A stretch of DNA of 46,644 nucleotides from Coriobacteriales bacterium (GCA_031288185.1 JAITRZ010000011.1:1-46644), one strand, 5' to 3'; shown: positions 18,189 to 26,998, counted from the first letter of the stretch. Made by a program: numbers and translations. Notes: generated by a model from the letters alone, not told the origin.

Positions 18189-21100
18189 ATGTTGGAACTT
18201 AAGGATCTTAGCAAATCCTACCATACGGCCGGATTTACGCAAAAAGCGCTTGATGATGTATCAGTTACTTTACGCGATAATGAGTTTGTGGCGGTACTGG
18301 GGCCGTCCGGCTCTGGCAAGACTACGCTGCTTAATATAATAGGGGGGCTTGATCATTATGACGCAGGCGACCTGCTTATTGACGGCATCTCTACAAAAGA
18401 CTACCGTGATCGCGACTGGGACACCTATCGCAACAACCGCATCGGTTTTGTGTTTCAAAGCTACAATCTGATACCGCACCAATCTGTTTTATCTAATGTT
18501 GAGTTAGCTTTGACACTTTCTGGTGTGGGAAAAACTGAGCGGCGACAGCGGGCCAGGGCTGCGCTGGAACAGGTGGGTTTGAGTGATCACATCCAAAAAA
18601 GACCCAACCAACTCTCCGGGGGTCAGATGCAGCGGGTGGCGATCGCCCGCGCCCTCATCAATGATCCGGAGATATTGCTAGCTGATGAGCCCACGGGTGC
18701 CCTGGATTCCAAAACCTCCACACAGATAATGGCGCTGTTGCAAAATATCGCTGCCGACCGATTGGTGGTGATGGTTACTCATAACCCTGACCTAGCCAAA
18801 GCGTATGCCACCCGCACCATCCGCCTGTCTGATGGTCATATCGTTGATGATTCCCGCCCGGTCACCGCCAGCGAGCTGACGGCGAGTCAGGCGCGGCCCC
18901 CAAGGCGAGCCAAGATGTCCTTTTTTACCGCTATCGCTCTTTCATTTAGCAATTTAATGACCAAAAAGGGACGCACGTTCATGATGGCCTTCGCCGGCTC
19001 AATCGGCATCATTGGCATCGCCGGTATACTGGCCCTGGCTAACGGCGTCAATAACTATATAAAAACAGTGGAGGAAGAAACGCTGTCCGTCTACCCCTTG
19101 AGCATTGCCAGTACGGGCATTGACATGACAGCGCTCTTGATGAATTCCAGTGCCGAGGATGACGAGGAAGAAACCGAAGAGGGACAGGATGCAGCAGAGG
19201 CCGACGGCGGAAGCGTTGAGACCGATGATGGAGGCGTTGAGGCCGATGTGGCCGCCGCTGAGGACGACGCGAATGGAACCGACACAGCCACAACCAGCGC
19301 AACTGCGGCAGATGCCAACACGCGGGGCGATACGTTGCGCGAAACCCCCATCATCTCCTCAATACTGGACAGGGTGCAAAACAATGATCTGGCCTCATTA
19401 AAGACCTTTCTGGATAGCCCTGACAGCGGCGTTAGTGAGTACGTAAACACCATTCAATATACCTATGATGTAACTCCGCAGATCTATTTACCTCAGACTG
19501 ACCCTGAAATCCATCAGGTTCACCCGGATCGCTCCTTCTCAGCCTTGGGAATGGGTTCAACCATGAACTCGTTGAGCTCGTCTTCTTTGATGAGCATGGG
19601 CATGAGCACTGACATGTTTGATGAGTTACTCTCAGATTGGCAGGTCTACGACGAGCAGCATGAGCTTTTGGCCGGTGAGTGGCCTGATGAGCCGGGTGAG
19701 CTCTTGCTTGTGACCAATTACAGCCAGCATCTTAGTGACTTTTTGCTCTACAGCATGGGTTTGCGCGATTACCATGAGCTGGACTCAATGATTGAGTCGT
19801 TTGTCAACGAGGAACCCATCAGCACCCCCGATGATCGACGCAGCTTTACCTATGAGCAGATACTGGCCATAGAGTTTAAGTTGGTCTACAACTCAGACTA
19901 CTTCAAGTATGACGAGAGCTATAACGTTTGGGTTGATCACGCTGATGACGCGGATTACGTCAAGCAACTGGTTGAGGCAGGCCCAACCCTGCGCATCTGC
20001 GGCATTGCGGCCCCTAAGGAGCTCACCAGTACTATAGCGCTGACGCCGGGCATCTACTACACCTCTGCTCTGGTGGAAAGCATCGTTGAGCACTCTCTGG
20101 CAGCAGAAGTTACTCAGTACCAACTTTCTAACCCCCAGCTTAATATCTTTACAGACAAGAGTTTTATAGAAGAAGCTGAAACGTCAGCCCTTGAGGACTT
20201 TGACATGGGCAGCATGTTTTCGCTTGATGAGGAGCAGGCGCGCTCAGCCTTCAGCATTGACAACTCGGCATTGTCTACCATGGACTTCTCTACTATCTTA
20301 AATCCGGATGCCGTCATGGCTCAGATGCCCCAGATGGATGTTGGCTCGGCGCTGGGCGGCCAACAGATGCCGCCGGAACTCTTTTTTGGAGTAATTGGCC
20401 CGGTGCTCAATGATTACATCACCTGGTGCACAACCAACACAAAAGACCCCTCAGCGAGTTTTGCCGAGTATGCGGCTACTCCTGCTGCTCAGGCCGCCAT
20501 AGCCGCAGCGGTGGCAGCCAATCCTGCCTTCGCGCAGTACCAGGAACAGATGGCCCAAGCCATAAGCGGCTATTTTACCCAGTACATGGGTACGCTGATG
20601 TCCCTCATGCAAACTAATATCGCCTCAAACATGCAACGGGCCATGTTCGATCTTACCAACCGCATGGCTGGCGCCATGCGCATTGATCAAGAGGCTTTCG
20701 CCAACGCCTTCCAGTTTAACCTGGATGAAAAGGAACTGACGGCGCTGATGATGGGGCTAATGGGCGGCGACGATAGTTCTCTGGACAGCAACCTGCGTAA
20801 ACTGGGTTATGCTGATTTTGCCAAACCATCTAACATAGACATCTATCCCAAGGATTTTGAGGGCAAGCAGCACGTTATAGACATGCTGGATGACTATAAC
20901 AAACGCATGGAAGACAGCGATCAGGCAGATAGGGCCATTACCTATACGGACATTGTTGGCACGTTGATGTCGTCAGTCACGGAGATCATTGACATGATTT
21001 CGATGGTGCTGGTGGCGTTTGTGGCTATCTCACTGGTAGTGTCCTCAATCATGATTGGTGTCATCACCTATATCTCTGTGCTGGAGCGCAAGAAGGAAAT

Positions 21101-21398
21101 TGGTATCCTGCGCTCTATCGGCGCCAGCAAAGGCGATATAGCCAACGTCTTTAACGCCGAGACGCTGATTGTAGGTTTTGTGGCCGGCTGCCTGGGTATC
21201 CTGATAACCCTGTTAGCCTCCATCCCTGCCAATATTATTGTCTACAACCTCCACCATATTTCCAATGTCGCCCTGTTGCCACCGGTGCCGGCGCTGATTC
21301 TGGTAGCCGTAAGTTGTGGTTTGACATTCTTGAGCGGTCTGATTCCTTCGTCTGCGGCCTCACGTAAAGATCCGGTAGAGGCGCTGCGATCTGAATAA
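18189..21398 (+). CDS. ABC transporter, fused ATPase and FtsX-type permease
   Basis: A 1069-residue membrane protein related to MacB/LolCDE exporters. Residues 1-225 form the ATPase (Walker A GPSGSGKTT, signature LSGGQMQR, Walker B LLADEPTGALD, switch His in VTHN). After a first membrane span near 250-280 comes a very large external domain of about 650 residues. Three spans follow at about 945-1060, with the FtsX signature ERKKEIGILRSIGASKGDI between them. The external domain starts with an acidic low-complexity segment (Asp/Glu/Ala/Thr, about 310-390). Such transporters act in peptide or antibiotic resistance or in lipoprotein and cell-wall processes; no partner outer protein or sensor kinase is adjacent. 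The AbrB regulator lies just upstream. ATG 18189 is the only good start. Confidence 0.9.
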   Translation: MLELKDLSKSYHTAGFTQKALDDVSVTLRDNEFVAVLGPSGSGKTTLLNIIGGLDHYDAGDLLIDGISTKDYRDRDWDTYRNNRIGFVFQSYNLIPHQSVLSNVELALTLSGVGKTERRQRARAALEQVGLSDHIQKRPNQLSGGQMQRVAIARALINDPEILLADEPTGALDSKTSTQIMALLQNIAADRLVVMVTHNPDLAKAYATRTIRLSDGHIVDDSRPVTASELTASQARPPRRAKMSFFTAIALSFSNLMTKKGRTFMMAFAGSIGIIGIAGILALANGVNNYIKTVEEETLSVYPLSIASTGIDMTALLMNSSAEDDEEETEEGQDAAEADGGSVETDDGGVEADVAAAEDDANGTDTATTSATAADANTRGDTLRETPIISSILDRVQNNDLASLKTFLDSPDSGVSEYVNTIQYTYDVTPQIYLPQTDPEIHQVHPDRSFSALGMGSTMNSLSSSSLMSMGMSTDMFDELLSDWQVYDEQHELLAGEWPDEPGELLLVTNYSQHLSDFLLYSMGLRDYHELDSMIESFVNEEPISTPDDRRSFTYEQILAIEFKLVYNSDYFKYDESYNVWVDHADDADYVKQLVEAGPTLRICGIAAPKELTSTIALTPGIYYTSALVESIVEHSLAAEVTQYQLSNPQLNIFTDKSFIEEAETSALEDFDMGSMFSLDEEQARSAFSIDNSALSTMDFSTILNPDAVMAQMPQMDVGSALGGQQMPPELFFGVIGPVLNDYITWCTTNTKDPSASFAEYAATPAAQAAIAAAVAANPAFAQYQEQMAQAISGYFTQYMGTLMSLMQTNIASNMQRAMFDLTNRMAGAMRIDQEAFANAFQFNLDEKELTALMMGLMGGDDSSLDSNLRKLGYADFAKPSNIDIYPKDFEGKQHVIDMLDDYNKRMEDSDQADRAITYTDIVGTLMSSVTEIIDMISMVLVAFVAISLVVSSIMIGVITYISVLERKKEIGILRSIGASKGDIANVFNAETLIVGFVAGCLGILITLLASIPANIIVYNLHHISNVALLPPVPALILVAVSCGLTFLSGLIPSSAASRKDPVEALRSE

Positions 21399-21539
21399 CC
21401 CGCCGGCCTCTCAAAGCCAGCTACGGCGCGGCAGAGATGTCAGGGAGTTACGTGTCAACCAATACGTGTTATCCTTAGAGGGCCAAGCGCCAGCCTCTGC
21501 GGCCAGGCGTTAACCGATTGTGTGATGAAGGAGACGGCC

Positions 21540-21863
21540 ATGTCAGACGTACAGGTACTCGACGCCGCAAATTTTGATGCTACTGTTTTGCAAAGTGACA
21601 AACCCTTCCTGGTAGACTTCTGGGCCGCCTGGTGCGGACCGTGCCGGGCGGTCGCTCCGATTGTTGAGCAGATTGCTCAGCTCTATGCCGATAGGCTCAG
21701 CTGCGGTAAGTTGGACATTGACGCTGAACCCGCGCTCGCTCAGCGCTTTCACGTGATGTCCATTCCCACCTTGATACTATTTAAGGGCGGTGAGGCAGTG
21801 GCCCAGTCAGTTGGCGCGGTGCCCAAGCAGGAATTACTCGCGCGGATTGAACCTCATCTGTAG
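21540..21863 (+). CDS. trxA: Thioredoxin
   Basis: A 107-residue thioredoxin with the active site WCGPC at about residues 29-33, the Pro of the cis loop (SIPTLILF) and normal length and fold pattern. It reduces disulfides of cytoplasmic proteins, using electrons from a thioredoxin reductase that is not in this window. The start is ATG 21540, six codons inside the open frame, because AAGGAGA at 21528-21534 fits it. The gene stands between the ABC transporter and the nickel operon and is not obviously tied to either. Confidence 0.94.
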   Translation: MSDVQVLDAANFDATVLQSDKPFLVDFWAAWCGPCRAVAPIVEQIAQLYADRLSCGKLDIDAEPALAQRFHVMSIPTLILFKGGEAVAQSVGAVPKQELLARIEPHL

Positions 21864-22092
21864 TTTTCACTGACGGGCGCGGTTTAGATTTTGCCGGTTG
21901 TTTTCAGTGCTTGAGCGGCGCTTTGATAAATTGTCCAGCTATTTTTTTTTTCATTCTTCCTGTTCTTTGCGCGCAGGGTGGCGTTTCTCTCACCCACTTG
22001 ACACAACAACCACAGGCGCGTCAAAGGTACAGGGCCGCGTTATTCCCTTTTGTCTGATGCGGCAACTGACACGCAAGCTAAGGAGGCAGTAC

Positions 22093-22347
22093 ATGTGCAG
22101 CAATGGTGTTAACACCTTGCAACTTAGGGCCACAATTGAGCAGATAAATGAGGCGGTGGCCCTTACGCGACGTTGGACGCATCGTTCTTATCACAGCGCG
22201 GAAAACGGGCTTTTGCCCAAGACGGCCGGTGCTCTCCAGCAGGTTCAGAGCCTGTTGGACGAGGCGCGAGCCCTGTTGGACGAGGCCGGTGAGTTGGCCG
22301 AGCGCGAAGGAACCGCCGCCGATACCGCCAGCGTGCAGCTGGTTTGA
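22093..22347 (+). CDS. Small helical protein of unknown function (nikR leader gene)
   Basis: An 84-residue protein that I cannot assign to a family. It is supported by a strong AAGGAGG at 22080-22086, six bases before ATG 22093. It also lies only 13 bp ahead of nikR. The sequence is almost wholly helical, and the second half has a near-heptad pattern with the repeat LLDEAR/LLDEAG, which suggests a coiled coil. There is one Cys, near the N terminus, and two His in a short WTHRSYH segment, but no clear metal motif. Its place directly ahead of nikR suggests a nickel-related or regulatory role. The frame is open upstream to 21898 but that part is unlikely to be translated. Confidence 0.7.
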   Translation: MCSNGVNTLQLRATIEQINEAVALTRRWTHRSYHSAENGLLPKTAGALQQVQSLLDEARALLDEAGELAEREGTAADTASVQLV

Positions 22348-22360
22348 GAGACGGAGAGCC

Positions 22361-22780
22361 ATGAGCGAATTGGTGCGTTTTTCAGTGGCCATGCCTGATG
22401 GTCTGCTCATGCAGTTTGATAATCTGGTGGCGCGACGGGGTCTGGCTAAGAACCGTTCAGAGGTTGTGCGCGATCTGGTGCGTGAGGCCCTGGTAGATGA
22501 GGAATGGGATGATCCCGATACCGAGATTGTTGGCACTCTGACCATTGTTTTCAACCATCATGCCACCGATTTGCAGGCCAAGTTAGACTCTGTTCAGCAC
22601 AAACACCATGAAAAGATCATCTCGGCCATGCATGTGCATCTTGATGCCCATAACTGCCTGGAAGTTATAATCCTGCGCGGTCGCAGTGCTGATGTACGCG
22701 CCATCGCTGATGCCATTCTTGGCGTCAAGGGGGTCAAACACGGTCGTTTGACGGCCACTACCACCGGCCAATACCTGTAA
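22361..22780 (+). CDS. nikR: Nickel-responsive regulator NikR
   Basis: A 139-residue repressor with an N-terminal ribbon-helix-helix DNA-binding domain (residues 1-45; RFSVAMPDGLL, NRSEVVRDLVREAL) and a C-terminal ACT-like nickel-binding domain. The high-affinity nickel ligands are complete: H80, H91, H93 and C99, matching E. coli H76, H87, H89 and C95. Nickel binding makes the protein repress nickel-uptake or hydrogenase genes. The start is ATG 22361 after GGAG at 22353-22356. I do not see the classical GTATGA-N16-TCATAC operator in the upstream 300 bp. hypF follows by 60 bp, so nickel control and hydrogenase maturation are linked here. Confidence 0.93.
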   Translation: MSELVRFSVAMPDGLLMQFDNLVARRGLAKNRSEVVRDLVREALVDEEWDDPDTEIVGTLTIVFNHHATDLQAKLDSVQHKHHEKIISAMHVHLDAHNCLEVIILRGRSADVRAIADAILGVKGVKHGRLTATTTGQYL

Positions 22781-22840
22781 GGAAGCCGGCGACCAATCAG
22801 GCAACCTGCCTACCAACTGCCCAGAGGTACAACACGATTC

Positions 22841-25321
22841 ATGGCATGGAACATCCACATCAGCGGCATCGTCCAGGGCGTGGGTTTCAGGCCCTTCATC
22901 TACCGCCTGGCTCAGGAATTTGGTCTGAAAGGCTGGGTCTATAACGCTACTGACGGTGTACATATTCATATAGAGGGCGACCAGAAGACCTTGGATGCCT
23001 TCATTGGCGCCATTTCCCTGAGGCATCCGCCTGCCGCCCTCATTTGCGCGATAGAAACGGTCAAAGTACCCACCCAATCCTGCACCTCTCAAGAACCCAC
23101 CCAATCCTGCTCAACGGACGGCTTTCGTATCCTGCCTTCGCGCGCGTTGGAACAGACACGAACACTAATCTCTGCCGATCTTGCCTGCTGCGCAGAATGT
23201 CAACGGGAACTGTTTGACTCTGATAACCGACGCTTTCGCTATCCCTTTATTAACTGCACAAACTGCGGCCCACGCTTTACGATTATTGAAGCCCTGCCCT
23301 ATGACCGGGCTCATACGTCAATGAGTGACTTTGCGCTTTGTGCCCCCTGTGCCACTGAATATCATGATCCGTCTGATCGACGCTTTCATGCCCAGCCTGA
23401 CGCCTGTTTTGACTGCGGCCCGCAACTGGATTTCTGGCAGCCCGCCCGTGACGAGCACCTGGTGGCTCACAACCGCACTGAAAGCGACCTGATCATCGCA
23501 AAAACCGTTGACCTGCTGGTATCCGGCGCTGTTGTGGCCCTCAAGGGTCTGGGCGGTTATCACCTGGCCTGCGACGCTGCCAATGCCACGGCCGTAACCA
23601 GTCTGCGCCGTCGCAAGTTGCGTGGTCGCAAGCCCCTGGCCCTGATGGTTGCTGACCTCAAGCAGGCTCGTCGCTACTGCAAGGTCACCGATGCTGAAGC
23701 TCGCCTGCTCGCCAGCCCCCAGACCCCAATAGTGCTTTTGCAACCACTGCCGCAGACGGTGGCCTGTGCTTTCTCTATCGCCGCTCAGGCTGGCGCAGGT
23801 GTGTCTGAGTTGGGCCTGATGCTGCCATCCACACCCCTGCAGCACCTGATATGCGCGGCAGGGGGACGCCCCCTGGTGATGACTTCTGCCAACATCAGCT
23901 CTGAGCCGATCATTGCTGACGACAGCCAGGCACAATGGCGACTGGCCGAGGTGGCCGATGCTTTTGTTGGCAATAATCGCCGCATCGTCTCAGCCTATGA
24001 TGACAGCGTCCTGAGAGTCCTTTCTTGCTCTATGACCCCTCAGTTCATACGGCGAGCTCGCGGCTATGCGCCTGCGCCCATCCCACTGCCCACCTCACTG
24101 CCTGATGGACATGCGCTGCTGGCGCTGGGTTCAGAGCAGAAAAGTTGCTTTTGCCTGTCCGCTGGCAACGAGGCTTTTGTTTCCCAGCATCTTGGCGATC
24201 TTGAAAATGCCGATTCATTTCATAATTACAAACGTACTCTTCACCACTATCAAAAGCTGCTGTCGATACAGCCTGGCCAGCTGGTGTGCGATCTGCATCC
24301 GGATTACCTCTCCACCCAACTGGCGCGTCAATGGGCACAAGACGAGGGGTTGCCGCTGCTTGAGGTGCAGCACCATCACGCGCATATCGCTGCGGTTCTT
24401 GGTGAAAATAATGCCGAGTGCGCCATCGGACTAGCCTTTGATGGCACCGGCTTTGGACCGGATAGGACGGTCTGGGGTGGCGAGGTTCTGTTGGCGACAC
24501 AGACTAGCTACCGGCGCCTGGCTCGCCTGGCGCATCTGCCGCTGGTTGGCCAGGCTGCGGCCATTAAACATCCCGCACGTTTAGCCTATGCCCTGCTGTA
24601 TGAATCAGAGCTTACTGAGCATCCCGGTGCCACGGGCCTGAAAGGCGGACTCGCGCGCGCAGACCGTCTGGTGCTCCGGCAGATGTTGGATGGGCAGGTC
24701 AATACGCAAAGGGCTTCATCGATGGGTCGTCTGTTTGATGCGATCAGCGCGCTGTGCGGTCTTTGCGCAACAGCCAGTTATGATGGTGAGCCAGCCATGC
24801 TTTTGGAGGCGGCAGCCAGCCGGACAGTGCCTGCAGCAGGCGAGAGGGGCGCGACCCTGTCCAGTTATAATGCTTATCATTTTGACATTATACCCTCTAT
24901 TGATGAGCACAAAGCGGCTTGTAAACATGTGGCCAGTCCCAAGGCCGATGATCTGGCCGCAACGACTGCGGAGGTTAACCGGCCCGTCCCTGTTCTTGAC
25001 TTTCACGCTCTGCTTAAGGCCGTGCTTGATGATCTGGCTGATGGCATCCCGGTATCACACATCGCGCGCCGTTTTCACGATGCCCTGTTGGCAGCCTGTG
25101 TGGATATATGCCATCTGGCCCGCCTTGAAACTGGGCTGGACGTTGTGGCGCTGTCCGGCGGTGTGTTCATGAATCGCTACCTTGCAGAGCGCCTCCCGCC
25201 GCTGCTCACCTCCCAAAACTTCACCGTGCTCACCCATCACCAACTGCCTCCCAACGACGGCTGCCTGGCCTATGGTCAAACGGTAGTGGCCGCTGCCCGC
25301 TTTCAGGCAGGATGTTCCTGA
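22841..25321 (+). CDS. hypF: Hydrogenase maturation carbamoyltransferase HypF
   Basis: An 826-residue protein that makes thiocarboxamide on HypE from carbamoyl phosphate, the source of the CN ligands of [NiFe]-hydrogenase. Domains in order: acylphosphatase (HISGIVQGVGFRPFIYR, about 1-90), two zinc fingers with four CxxC pairs (about 115-200), a YrdC-like domain (GLGGYHLACDA region, about 215-390), and a Kae1-like domain with the metal/ATP motifs HHHAHIAAV and ALSGGVFMN. All are present and the length is usual for the family. A short repeat PTQSC occurs twice after the acylphosphatase part. The hydrogenase itself and hypABCDE are not in this window. ATG 22841 matches the family start. Confidence 0.96.
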   Translation: MAWNIHISGIVQGVGFRPFIYRLAQEFGLKGWVYNATDGVHIHIEGDQKTLDAFIGAISLRHPPAALICAIETVKVPTQSCTSQEPTQSCSTDGFRILPSRALEQTRTLISADLACCAECQRELFDSDNRRFRYPFINCTNCGPRFTIIEALPYDRAHTSMSDFALCAPCATEYHDPSDRRFHAQPDACFDCGPQLDFWQPARDEHLVAHNRTESDLIIAKTVDLLVSGAVVALKGLGGYHLACDAANATAVTSLRRRKLRGRKPLALMVADLKQARRYCKVTDAEARLLASPQTPIVLLQPLPQTVACAFSIAAQAGAGVSELGLMLPSTPLQHLICAAGGRPLVMTSANISSEPIIADDSQAQWRLAEVADAFVGNNRRIVSAYDDSVLRVLSCSMTPQFIRRARGYAPAPIPLPTSLPDGHALLALGSEQKSCFCLSAGNEAFVSQHLGDLENADSFHNYKRTLHHYQKLLSIQPGQLVCDLHPDYLSTQLARQWAQDEGLPLLEVQHHHAHIAAVLGENNAECAIGLAFDGTGFGPDRTVWGGEVLLATQTSYRRLARLAHLPLVGQAAAIKHPARLAYALLYESELTEHPGATGLKGGLARADRLVLRQMLDGQVNTQRASSMGRLFDAISALCGLCATASYDGEPAMLLEAAASRTVPAAGERGATLSSYNAYHFDIIPSIDEHKAACKHVASPKADDLAATTAEVNRPVPVLDFHALLKAVLDDLADGIPVSHIARRFHDALLAACVDICHLARLETGLDVVALSGGVFMNRYLAERLPPLLTSQNFTVLTHHQLPPNDGCLAYGQTVVAAARFQAGCS

Positions 25322-25770
25322 CGGGCGCGCATCCTGTCTGTACTTCGCGCGAGCAAGGGAAGTCGCATTCTCCAGCAGAGCCCTGTTTGTGCTGCAAAAA
25401 ATTCCATCTCTTGCACAAATGAAGAGAAATGCCGTACGTTCTCTTTCGTTCTTTTTGCCAAAACTTCTCTTTGGCTCATGGTGCTTGACGTAACCTTATG
25501 CAGATACTGCAAAAAATAATCAAGCAGCATGTCGGCATCTTGTTTGCAAAATAGGCGGTGGCTATAGTACTAGTCACATCTGTGTCCTATTCTAGCACCT
25601 ATAGCCGCATCCACCCGCACTTGTACGCAGGTGCGCATAGCCTCCCGCCCTGTGCTACACTATGCGCCGTTAGAAATAGCAGGCAAGACAGGCATCGAGA
25701 TAAAGCACCACTAAGACACGCACTACCAAGCAAGGCATCACAACAGGAAATCTGAAGGGAGCGGGAACAC
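25322..25770. other. Gene-free stretch between hypF and the G12 locus
   Basis: About 450 bp with no supportable gene. It is richer in A/T than its surroundings between 25390 and 25600. It holds CTGCAAAAAAT near 25397 and again near 25507, an imperfect inverted repeat at 25558-25608, and the TACACT hexamer at 25656-25661, which could be a -10 but lacks a -35. The final bases carry the ribosome binding site AAGGGAG at 25755-25761 for ATG 25771. Confidence 0.6.
25558..25608. repeat. Imperfect inverted repeat, about 16-bp arms
   Basis: The left arm at 25558-25573 (GTGGCTATAGTACTAG) pairs with the right arm at 25592-25608 (CTAGCACCTATAGCCGC) with a few mismatches and an 18-bp loop. No T-run follows on the + strand, so an operator or RNA structure is as likely as a terminator. 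It lies 160 bp before the G12-interrupted gene. Confidence 0.5.
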
Positions 25771-26168
25771 ATGAGCGCGAAAACATCCAGAATATGCCCG
25801 GGGGGGGGGGGCTCATAGTCTAGCTCTTCTCTCATCCACCAACACCTATGAGGGCGCGAGTGTATGCGCCAAAGATGCCGCCCAGGCTTATGTGCCCGGC
25901 GGTTTTTTGTATGCGGATTTAGGTTCTGGGAAGAAAAACGTTGCTGGAGCTGTCGCCACAGGAGCGCCTTATAGTTGGGCCCCTCGCACAGGGGACGCCG
26001 GCTCAAACACTCTGCGACCTCGTCGCCTCGGTAGTTCTACCTCTCCTGCATCCCCTCAACCTGGCTCCTCGGTCTGCAGAACTCATCGGATATCCCCTGT
26101 GCAAGGTGCTATACAAGACCCACCGCACCTACACAAACAAACCGGCGCTAAAGGTTTTACCCTCGTAG
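25771..26168 (+). pseudogene. Interrupted small gene with G12 tract (phase-variable or decayed)
   Basis: ATG 25771 has a good ribosome binding site (AAGGGAG at 25755-25761), but after ten codons the frame enters a run of 12 G (25800-25811) and stops at TAG 25816-25818. Removing one G or adding two joins the start to an open frame (AQAYVPGGFLYADLGSGKK) that stays open to the prepilin stop at 26803, giving 343 residues. A further one-base loss in the A-run near 25931-25939 would instead lead to another plausible frame (LLELSPQERLIVGPLAQG) ending at 26168, giving 131 residues. The three alternatives cannot be settled from one sequence. The product is not one I recognise. It may be a phase-variable gene, a decayed gene, or a sequencing error in the homopolymer. 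Confidence 0.4.
25800..25811 (+). repeat. Homopolymer run of 12 G
   Basis: Twelve consecutive G lie ten codons after ATG 25771, inside the interrupted reading frame. Runs of this length are prone to slipped-strand errors in replication and in sequencing. Only one of the three tract-length classes (11, 14 and so on) keeps the reading frame open. Confidence 0.9.
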
Positions 26169-26803
26169 AACTTATCGTTGTGATAGTTATCTTAGGCATC
26201 CTACTTGCTATAGCAGTGCCTGCTCTTACGGGTTATATAGCTAAGGCACAGGATAAGGAGTGGGAAGCCAGAGCCCATGACGCGCAGCAAGCCTTTCGCT
26301 CCCTGCTTTCGGAGGATCTGGGAAACGGCACTCTGGGCAAGGGGGTGCCAACGACGGGCGCTTACAGCACCTACCTTACTGAGGGAGAGTCAAGCTGGGC
26401 TACAACCAAGCTGAAGTATTTCCATGTAACCACGCTATCGGTGTTTGCTTCAGGCTATTCTCTTCCGGGAGCCGTCCCTGACAGTGCCCAGCTGATGTAT
26501 ATAAACCAAGCTGCCGAGCTGATGGGCCTGACCCCTATTACCACTTCCGCAACGCCCGGACTTTTTGGGGTGGCCTTTTTTGCCCCTCGGCCTTCAGACT
26601 ACACCATCTCTGACGCGCCAGCGTTTATCTACCGGTATTATCCTGAAGGTGGCCAGGTGGGCAATCCCATGGTCTGCGTTACTTTTGGCATCAGCGGCCT
26701 TACGGCAGGCTACGATACCTATTCCGATCTTGAAAATGATATAAAAGCCAACGGCACTGTTGACCCTGACGTAGGCTATCGGGTCTATCACGTTATCAGA
26801 TGA
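26099..26803 (+). CDS. Type IV prepilin-like protein
   Basis: The protein contains a class III signal, GAKG followed by FTLVELIVVIVILGILLAIAVPAL, with the Gly at -1, Phe at +1 and Glu at +5 that prepilin peptidase and pilus assembly require. The single N-terminal membrane helix is followed by a soluble region of about 190 residues. GTG 26099 is chosen since it gives a normal leader of 19 residues; no ribosome binding site precedes it, so translation may depend on the upstream frame. The frame is open from 25775 and another GTG lies at 25892, which would place the signal internally. No pilus assembly genes are nearby, so it is an orphan pseudopilin. A strong terminator lies 48 bp downstream. 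Confidence 0.75.
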   Translation: MQGAIQDPPHLHKQTGAKGFTLVELIVVIVILGILLAIAVPALTGYIAKAQDKEWEARAHDAQQAFRSLLSEDLGNGTLGKGVPTTGAYSTYLTEGESSWATTKLKYFHVTTLSVFASGYSLPGAVPDSAQLMYINQAAELMGLTPITTSATPGLFGVAFFAPRPSDYTISDAPAFIYRYYPEGGQVGNPMVCVTFGISGLTAGYDTYSDLENDIKANGTVDPDVGYRVYHVIR

Positions 26804-26851
26804 GTCTTTCTCCGGGAAGTCGACAGGCGGCGGCCAGGGCCGCTCAAAAGT

Positions 26852-26896
26852 AATAAACGCCCTGGCGGCTACTCGGCTCACGCCAGGGCGTTTATT
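26852..26896. terminator. Bidirectional terminator hairpin
   Basis: Bases 26852-26867 and 26881-26896 form a perfect 16-bp stem (core AACGCCCTGGCG) with a 13-base loop. The stem ends in AATAAA and TTTATT, which give short A/T runs on both strands. It stands between the prepilin-like gene and the convergent tRNA-Ile gene and can end both transcripts. Confidence 0.85.
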
Positions 26897-26905
26897 GCGA
26901 AGGAA

Positions 26906-26982
26906 TGGTGGGCCCAACTGGATTCGAACCAGTGACCTCACGGTTATCAGCCGTGCGCTCTAGCCAACTGAGCTATGGGCCC
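26906..26982 (-). tRNA. tRNA-Ile (GAU anticodon)
   Basis: On the minus strand the 77 bases fold as a complete tRNA: acceptor stem GGGCCCA with TGGGCCC, D arm (AGCTCAGTTGGCTAGAGC), anticodon loop CTGATAA with anticodon GAT, T arm GGTTCGAATCC, discriminator A and an encoded CCA end. The anticodon decodes isoleucine AUC/AUU. It is a single gene outside a ribosomal RNA operon. A strong promoter lies just upstream on the same strand. Confidence 0.95.
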
Positions 26983-26998
26983 ACAAGCGCCGGCAGCC

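Noticed and set aside
22093-22360. NikR operator in front of the operon
   Set aside because: No GTATGA-N16-TCATAC pattern could be found; TTGACA at 21998 has no good -10 at 16-19 bases.
26852-26982. tRNA-Ile as an integration site for a mobile island carrying the prepilin
   Set aside because: No integrase, direct repeat of the tRNA end or other island gene is visible on either side.
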